11,459 nt of DNA from Clostridia bacterium (GTDB lineage: Bacteria > Bacillota > Clostridia > Christensenellales > CAG-314). This document shows positions 7,420 through 11,459 of this stretch, one piece after another. Location: NCBI GenBank assembly GCA_017407305.1, contig JAFQWS010000120.1, forward strand, positions 1 to 11,459, written 5' to 3'. The notes beneath the pieces were generated by a model that was not told the DNA's origin, did no database searches, and worked only from the letters and a program-made list of their open reading frames with translations. The position numbers were made by a program, and so were the translations under genes. Position 1 is the first letter of the stretch. Every line of letters begins with the position of its first letter.

Positions 7420-9453
7420 TGCTTCTGTTTGTTGTGTTGTAAACACAGAATAATTTAAGTTGCTTCCCAAAGGGGTAAACAATTCGCCGTCGCCTTCGTA
7501 GAATTTTCCAAAAAATTCAACGTATTGCAAACGTGCGTCGTGAATATAAATGCCAAGCAAACTCAATGCTACGTTGAAAATGTGCACGAACACGAAGATT
7601 GCTGCACCAAAGACTGCCGTGAAAGGTGAACCAAACATAGGTACGGACAATTGGTTGACAATTGAACCAATCATTGCACCGGACAACATCAAACCGAAAA
7701 TACGAACGTAACTGACAATGTCGGAGAAGTAGTTGATGATGCCGTACAATCCACCAAAGCCACCGATGACTTTGCCAATGATGCCTTTTTTGCTGTGACC
7801 TGCAGTAAGCAATATGCCAAGCAATGCCACACCTGCCAAAATCATACCTATTTGTCCAAGTACGGGGGGAATTGTAACGTTTTGAAGTTGAGCAGGAACG
7901 TTGGTGCCGTCACCAACAATCATACCCATTGCAGGGTCTAATGCAAACAATGCCACTCCAAGCAAGAGCAATTCCCAAAAGATTGCGTCAAGCACTGCGT
8001 CCAAGTATTGCTTTCTGGCAATTTGTTTTCTTGCGTTGCAAATAAGACCAACCATAATTTGCAAAATACCCAAATACAAGGAAAGCACGATGGTAACCAT
8101 TGGATAATCGCTGGAAGAAGGCAAAATGGTTTTATCTGCGGGGATAACTTGGAAACAAAATACACTTCCGTACAAAAATCCGCACACCATTGCCGACAAG
8201 CCACAAAAACCAAACAACGTCAACAAGCGTCTCATGCCCGAGTCTTGTTTGATAAAGATTTTTGCCACCATACCCAAGATAAACAAAAGAAATCCATAGC
8301 CCACGTCTGCCAACATCAAACCAAAAATGATGAAGTAGAAAATAGACAAAGCACCGTTGGGATCGGGTTCGTGATAGTTGGGTACAGAATAATTGTTGGT
8401 AACCGTTTCGAAAGGTTTTACAAGTTTGTTGTTTTTGAGCAAAGTAGGTGCAAATTCTTCGTCGCCAATGTCGTAAAAATAGAGCAACATATTTTGGCTG
8501 ACGGAAAGAAGTTTTTCTTGTACTTCATCTTGCTTTTCCTCAGGACACCAACCTTCCAAAACAAAGGTGTAACTTGATGCAGGGAAAGTGCCTTCGGCTT
8601 TTGACAAGCGTTGTTGCAATTCCAAATAGTCAGCATAAAGTTTGAGTTGATTTAAGTTTTCTCTAAAAGAAGCAATTGTTTGTTCGTGTGAGGCAATTTC
8701 TTTTTTGATTTCTCTACGACGTTTTTTCAACTGCTCCATTTTTTCACTGGGAATCGTGTCTGGATCAAAAGATGCCTTGCTAAATCCCAAAGAAGCCAAA
8801 CTGTCAATGAGTTGTTTTTCATCTTTCAAGGCAACAACGACGTACAATGCGCTGTCACCGTCTTGGCTGATTTGTTGACACATTGCAAATTCGTTGCTAC
8901 CAATGAGGCTTTCCAACGTTGCAACATTGTCTTTGGGCACCGTACCCACGACGATAAAGGTGTTTTGAGTGTCTTGATAAAATGCCAAATTAGTTCTCAA
9001 AGGCAAGTATAACTTGGTTTTTTCCACTTCGCCCGACAAACGAGTCAATTCGTTGTTGAGTGTGGCAATGCTTTCTTTTGCACCTTCGATTGTGTCAAGT
9101 TGCTCTTGTACTTCATTTTGAATTTTTGACAAAGACATCAAATCTTCAATGGTTGTTTCCAACATAGGACGCGCCATTGTCGTCTTGGGAATAGTAAGGT
9201 GGTCTTTTTTATCTTTTGTTTGATAGTTGATTTTATTAACAAATTCGCATACGGAAGAAATTGCGTTGTTTACACGCAACAATTCTTCTTGGTATTGTGC
9301 TTGTTGAACGGAAGTGTCCGTTGCAACGAAGTTTTCCACCACTATGTCGTTTTTAAGTTGAATACTTTGTGTTTTGACGACTTGATCCAAAATTTGGTTT
9401 TTGTCGCTTTCCAAACCCAAAAGCATCAACCTTTTCATTTTGACAATTGCCAT
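7408..9453 (-). CDS. ntpI: V-type ATP synthase subunit I (membrane stator)
   Basis: Large stator subunit (homologue of eukaryotic subunit a) that carries the ion half-channels and anchors the peripheral stalks. The 681-residue product has the family start MAIVKMKRLMLLGLES and a cytoplasmic half with coiled coils (about 105-145 and 235-285). The hinge KPFETVTNNYSVPNYHEPDP occupies 346-365. About seven membrane helices lie between 370 and 640. FGLMLADVGYG (377-387) is the first-helix signature. SYVRIFGLMLSG (581-592) holds R584, the likely essential arginine facing the rotor carboxylate. ARLQYVEFFGKFYEGDG (640-656) is the conserved end and carries the second arginine R641. The ATG follows the preceding stop by two bases. 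The nearest ribosome site is AAGGAAG (9466-9472), rather far at 12 bases, so coupling to the upstream gene may matter. Confidence 0.97.
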   Translation of the reverse strand: MAIVKMKRLMLLGLESDKNQILDQVVKTQSIQLKNDIVVENFVATDTSVQQAQYQEELLRVNNAISSVCEFVNKINYQTKDKKDHLTIPKTTMARPMLETTIEDLMSLSKIQNEVQEQLDTIEGAKESIATLNNELTRLSGEVEKTKLYLPLRTNLAFYQDTQNTFIVVGTVPKDNVATLESLIGSNEFAMCQQISQDGDSALYVVVALKDEKQLIDSLASLGFSKASFDPDTIPSEKMEQLKKRRREIKKEIASHEQTIASFRENLNQLKLYADYLELQQRLSKAEGTFPASSYTFVLEGWCPEEKQDEVQEKLLSVSQNMLLYFYDIGDEEFAPTLLKNNKLVKPFETVTNNYSVPNYHEPDPNGALSIFYFIIFGLMLADVGYGFLLFILGMVAKIFIKQDSGMRRLLTLFGFCGLSAMVCGFLYGSVFCFQVIPADKTILPSSSDYPMVTIVLSLYLGILQIMVGLICNARKQIARKQYLDAVLDAIFWELLLLGVALFALDPAMGMIVGDGTNVPAQLQNVTIPPVLGQIGMILAGVALLGILLTAGHSKKGIIGKVIGGFGGLYGIINYFSDIVSYVRIFGLMLSGAMIGSIVNQLSVPMFGSPFTAVFGAAIFVFVHIFNVALSLLGIYIHDARLQYVEFFGKFYEGDGELFTPLGSNLNYSVFTTQQTEAKNC

Positions 9454-9455
9454 TT

Positions 9456-9764
9456 TTAGATGATTCTTCCTTTTACCAATTCAACTGCTTTGTCCACGTT
9501 GGAATTGTAGTCTTGTACCGTTTGGTCGGCTTCTTGGGCAAGTTTTTGATAAACTTCACTTGCTTTTGCTTCTGCCAAGTCAGAGTTTTGTTTTGCACTG
9601 TCAATGCTCATTTGTTTGAGTTTTGCTTGACCGTCTTGCAAAATCTTTTCTGCTTTTTCACGTGCAGAGGCAACAATTTCACTTGCTTGTTTTTCAGCTT
9701 GAGCAATTTTTTGTGCCGACACTTCTTCGGCTTCAATTATTGATTGCACTACTTGTTCAATCAT
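9456..9764 (-). CDS. V-type ATP synthase subunit H/G (small peripheral-stalk coiled coil)
   Basis: The 102-residue product is almost entirely predicted coiled coil. It is rich in Ala, Glu, Gln and Lys with heptad-like spacing (for example EAEEVSAQKIAQAEKQASEI at 11-30) and has no membrane segment. Its size, composition and place directly before ntpI match the small subunit that pairs with E in the side stalk (AhaH in archaea, NtpF in E. hirae, G in eukaryotes). The assignment relies on context as much as sequence, since coiled coils of this kind are poorly conserved. The ATG overlaps the rpiB stop by one base (TAATG). GGAGG (9772-9776) lies within the last rpiB codons, so its translation is tied to rpiB. 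Confidence 0.85.
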   Translation of the reverse strand: MIEQVVQSIIEAEEVSAQKIAQAEKQASEIVASAREKAEKILQDGQAKLKQMSIDSAKQNSDLAEAKASEVYQKLAQEADQTVQDYNSNVDKAVELVKGRII

Positions 9765-10207
9765 TATTTTGCCTCCAATGACATAATTTGGTCAACGCGT
9801 CGGTTGTGTCTGCCACCTTCAAATTGAGTTGCCAAAAAAGTATCTACGATTTGATTTGCCAAATCGCCTGTTACATACTTTGCGCCAATTGCAATCATGT
9901 TGGCGTTGTTGTGCAAACGACAAAATTGAGCCATATCCAAGTTGATGCACAATGCGCATCTTACACCACGCACTTTGTTTGCTGTGATTGCCATACCTTC
10001 GCCCGTTGTGCAAATGACGATACCAAAGTCGCAGTCACCTTCAGAAACAAGGCGGGCCGCCTTTTCGCCAAAGATGGGATAGTCGCAACTTTCTTTGTCA
10101 AAAGTACCGCAATCGGTAACTTCAATTTCTTCGTTTTCCAACAAATGGTCAATGACTGATTGTTTCAAGTCAAATCCACCGTGATCAGATGCAATGGAAA
10201 TTTTCAT
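9764..10207 (-). CDS. rpiB: Ribose-5-phosphate isomerase B (RpiB/LacAB family)
   Basis: Interconverts ribose-5-phosphate and ribulose-5-phosphate in the non-oxidative pentose phosphate pathway. The 147 residues are the normal length. Visible motifs are ASDHGG (6-11, with D8 and H9), the catalytic cysteine C66 in ICTTGEGMAITANKV, H99 in CRLHNNAN, and the phosphate-binding arginines R133 and R137 in GGRHNRRV. The usual CGTGIGM is here CTTGEGM, so the glycine after the catalytic cysteine is threonine and the isoleucine is glutamate. A LacA/LacB-type or allose-6-phosphate isomerase role is possible, but the general match is to RpiB. The ribosome site AGGAG (10216-10220) is eight bases before the ATG. 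The 3' end overlaps the first ATPase gene by one base, so the gene is transcribed and coupled with the ATPase operon. Confidence 0.93.
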   Translation of the reverse strand: MKISIASDHGGFDLKQSVIDHLLENEEIEVTDCGTFDKESCDYPIFGEKAARLVSEGDCDFGIVICTTGEGMAITANKVRGVRCALCINLDMAQFCRLHNNANMIAIGAKYVTGDLANQIVDTFLATQFEGGRHNRRVDQIMSLEAK

Positions 10208-10219
10208 TTTTGTAACTCC

Positions 10220-10636
10220 TTAAAGAATTTTATTGGATGCAGAACGCATCAAGCGGTTTTGAATACTTTGTCCAAACTCGCCCGAAGGCAAAAAAGAACA
10301 AATTATGTAATCAAAGTTTTTTTCACAAAAGCGCAAAGCCGAAAAGGCTTTTTGTGCCACTTCTTCGTTGGTTTTGCCCAATGAAATAACGTTTCTATCG
10401 TCAAAGCCCAAAACGTCGTCGCAAAGCAAGACGGGATTGAGCCCTTGCAAAACAATTTTGTCATAAAAAGATGCCAATTTTTCCTTGTCGCCATCCACGT
10501 TGAGCACCATTTGGCACAACGGTGCATAGTGGGTGTATCTGACACCGGGCGAATTGACTTTGGAATTGGGATCGTTGAGCAAGGTTACCGGCTGATTGAC
10601 AACCTTTGCAATTTGAGAGGGGGTGACAACACCCGG
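10220..10636 (-). pseudogene. Sua5 C-terminal domain, separated from YrdC part by in-frame TGA
   Basis: After the TGA at 10639-10637 the same frame stays open for 138 codons to TAA at 10220. It starts PGVVTPSQIAKVVNQPVT, completing the family motif LRPG(x)T. It continues with the linker NSPGVRYTHYAP (residues 219-230 of the full frame), which in Sua5 covers the active site, and then a Rossmann-like C-terminal Sua5 domain. The whole frame 11209-10220 would encode about 329 residues, close to full-length Sua5. No frameshift is needed; only one codon is a stop. Inside this part only a TTG at 10582 could restart translation, and it has no convincing ribosome site. It is therefore either a dead fragment after a recent nonsense change, a sequencing error, or a domain reached only by UGA readthrough. 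Confidence 0.8.
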
Positions 10637-11209
10637 TCATAATACCACCAACGACTCTCTTGTCGTATCCAAAACGGTGGACTCAATACCAACTGAACAA
10701 TCCTCTCCACACAAGATGCCGTCTATTTTTCCATCAAGGTCTTCTTTAACGTCTTTCCACGTTGTGGGGGAAGGTCTGCCCGAGGTATTGGCACTGGGTG
10801 CTGCAACAGGCACTTGACAAGCTTTTAAAAACTGCCTTGCTTGTTGGCTTTGTGGCATACGCACTGCCACCGTGTCAAAACCCGCTGTAACAACGGACGG
10901 AAGGTTGGCTTTCTTTTTGACAACCAACGTCAAACTGCCTGGCATAAACGCCTCTATCAACAACTTTGCACGACCATCGACGTAAGCAAACGTTTCAATT
11001 TGCTCCATACACCAAACGTGCACGATTTCGGGGTTGTCAATGGGTCTGCCTTTGGCAACGTAAGTGCTTTTTACCGCTTCTTCGTCCAAGGCGTTTGCAC
11101 CCAAACCATAAACCGTTTCGGTGGGAAAGGCAACAAGTTTACCTTGACGAATTAACTCGGCTGCACCGTTGATTTGTTCATCTGTAAAATTGAATAACTT
11201 CGTTTTCAT
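10637..11209 (-). CDS. tsaC: L-threonylcarbamoyladenylate synthase, YrdC domain (Sua5/TsaC; ends at premature TGA)
   Basis: Makes threonylcarbamoyl-AMP from threonine, bicarbonate and ATP, the first step of the t6A37 tRNA modification for ANN codons. The 190 residues contain all main YrdC motifs: FPTETVYGLG (28-37), KGRPIDNP (53-60), VAVRMP with R117, APSANTSGRPSPT (137-149) and GIESTVLD (174-181). The frame stops with TGA at codon 191. There Sua5 proteins have the conserved arginine of LRPG; a CGA-to-TGA change would explain it. The remaining piece is as long as stand-alone TsaC of E. coli, so it could still work, although it lacks that arginine and the Sua5 lid. The ATG at 11209 has no good Shine-Dalgarno sequence. 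It is the first gene of the run that leads into rpiB and the ATPase operon. Confidence 0.88.
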   Translation of the reverse strand: MKTKLFNFTDEQINGAAELIRQGKLVAFPTETVYGLGANALDEEAVKSTYVAKGRPIDNPEIVHVWCMEQIETFAYVDGRAKLLIEAFMPGSLTLVVKKKANLPSVVTAGFDTVAVRMPQSQQARQFLKACQVPVAAPSANTSGRPSPTTWKDVKEDLDGKIDGILCGEDCSVGIESTVLDTTRESLVVL

Positions 11210-11228
11210 ATTTTAGCCCAAAATATTT

Positions 11229-11262
11229 ATTATAGTTTAACACAATAGAATAATTATTTCAA
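11229..11262 (-). promoter_or_regulatory. Candidate promoter for sua5-rpiB-ATPase operon
   Basis: On the minus strand, TTGAAA (11262-11257) is followed after 17 bases by TAAACT (11239-11234). A perfect TATAAT sits at 11234-11229, but then the spacer from TTGAAA is 22 bases. One of these -10 boxes is likely used. The predicted leader is only about 12-20 bases and contains no clear ribosome site, so the first gene may be translated from a nearly leaderless mRNA. The very AT-rich context makes chance matches likely. Confidence 0.45.
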
Positions 11263-11294
11263 GAATATTGTGAACTTTTGGAACATATTTTAAC

Positions 11295-11313
11295 AAAAAA
11301 TCGTTGATTTTTT
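11295..11313. repeat. Small hairpin, 8-bp stem and 3-base loop
   Basis: AAAAAATC (11295-11302), loop GTT, GATTTTTT (11306-11313) is a perfect inverted repeat, followed by T or A runs on both strands. It could be a weak bidirectional terminator, but the stem has a single G-C pair. Confidence 0.3.
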
Positions 11314-11321
11314 TAAAAATT

Positions 11322-11343
11322 AACACAAAAAGCAACTTGTGTT
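11322..11343 (-). terminator. Possible terminator of a gene beyond the right edge
   Basis: AACACAA (11322-11328) and TTGTGTT (11337-11343) pair around an 8-base loop. On the minus strand the stem is followed by AATTTTT. If a minus-strand gene ends just beyond the window, this could end its transcript. The stem is short and no upstream gene is visible. Confidence 0.28.
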
Positions 11344-11400
11344 CATTTTTTAAATTGCAATAAAAAGCGTTTGCCTAACAACACATTTTTTTTGATCAAA

Positions 11401-11429
11401 TTTACAAAATTTTTACTTGTTTATATTAG
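11401..11429 (+). promoter_or_regulatory. Weak candidate rightward promoter
   Basis: TTTACA (11401-11406), 17 bases, then TATTAG (11424-11429; four of six consensus matches). It could serve a divergent gene to the right. In DNA this AT-rich, such matches arise by chance, so it is only a candidate. Confidence 0.2.
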
Positions 11430-11459
11430 AAAATTGTTTGCAATATCTTTACAAAATTA

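Larger units (their letters stand above)
11210..11459. other. AT-rich non-coding region upstream of the sua5/ATPase gene run
   Basis: About 250 bases with no credible coding sequence on either strand. It is strikingly richer in A and T than the genes. It holds candidate promoter boxes, two small hairpins, the 10-base palindrome TTTGATCAAA (11391-11400) and an 11-base direct repeat TTTACAAAATT (11401-11411 and 11448-11458). It is most likely the regulatory region of the operon and of whatever gene lies to the right. No tRNA, riboswitch or CRISPR features are seen. Confidence 0.6.

Noticed and set aside
10637..10639. TGA read as selenocysteine or tryptophan in this organism
   Set aside because: The position is a conserved arginine, no SECIS-like stem is obvious just after it, and TGA is the proper stop of ntpA and ntpE, where it overlaps the next start codon.
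10220..11209. Frameshift between two Sua5 parts
   Set aside because: The two parts are in the same frame (the distance is a multiple of three), so the interruption is a nonsense codon and not an indel.
11320..11346. Eight-codon minus-strand open frame starting ATG AAC ACA
   Set aside because: It has no ribosome site, is too short to judge, and coincides with the small hairpin at 11322-11343.

Overview
This window is a compact, single-direction gene block on the minus strand. It is moderately AT-rich, with short or overlapping gene junctions and strong GGAGG-type ribosome sites. The content is a bacterial V/A-type ATPase operon with typical clostridial gene order, next to IMP dehydrogenase, a Sua5/YrdC gene and rpiB. 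This suggests an anaerobic Firmicute (Clostridia-like, possibly an uncultured gut lineage). The assignment rests on gene order and protein character only. TGA ends the A, E and C-to-F-region genes normally, so the standard bacterial code applies.

Layout in the direction of transcription (right to left). Positions 11459-11210 are AT-rich non-coding DNA with candidate promoters and weak hairpins. Positions 11209-10220 hold a Sua5-type threonylcarbamoyl-AMP synthase gene split by one in-frame TGA exactly at its domain boundary. rpiB (ribose-5-phosphate isomerase B) follows at 10207-9764. Nine ATPase genes then run without a break from 9764 to 1224: H/G (peripheral stalk), I (membrane stator), K (proteolipid rotor), E (peripheral stalk), C (d-like rotor cap), F (central stalk), A (catalytic), B (nucleotide-binding, non-catalytic) and D (central stalk). 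Next comes a near-consensus promoter, an 80-nt leader with a perfect 13-bp hairpin, and guaB, which is cut by the left edge of the window.

Function. A and B form the catalytic A3B3 head, D and F the axle, C joins the axle to the K ring, E and H form the side stalks, and I carries the ion half-channels. The K sequence keeps the residues known to bind sodium in Enterococcus hirae NtpK, so the machine is probably Na+-coupled. The direction of use (ATP synthesis or ion pumping) cannot be read from the sequence. Most junctions are stop/start overlaps or carry the ribosome site inside the upstream gene, which points to one long, translationally coupled mRNA.

I see no clearly undescribed system. 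The points most worth a second look are the in-frame TGA in sua5, the guaB leader hairpin placed between its promoter and start codon, and the sua5-rpiB-ATPase neighbourhood, which resembles the Bacillus locus but with a V-type instead of an F-type enzyme.
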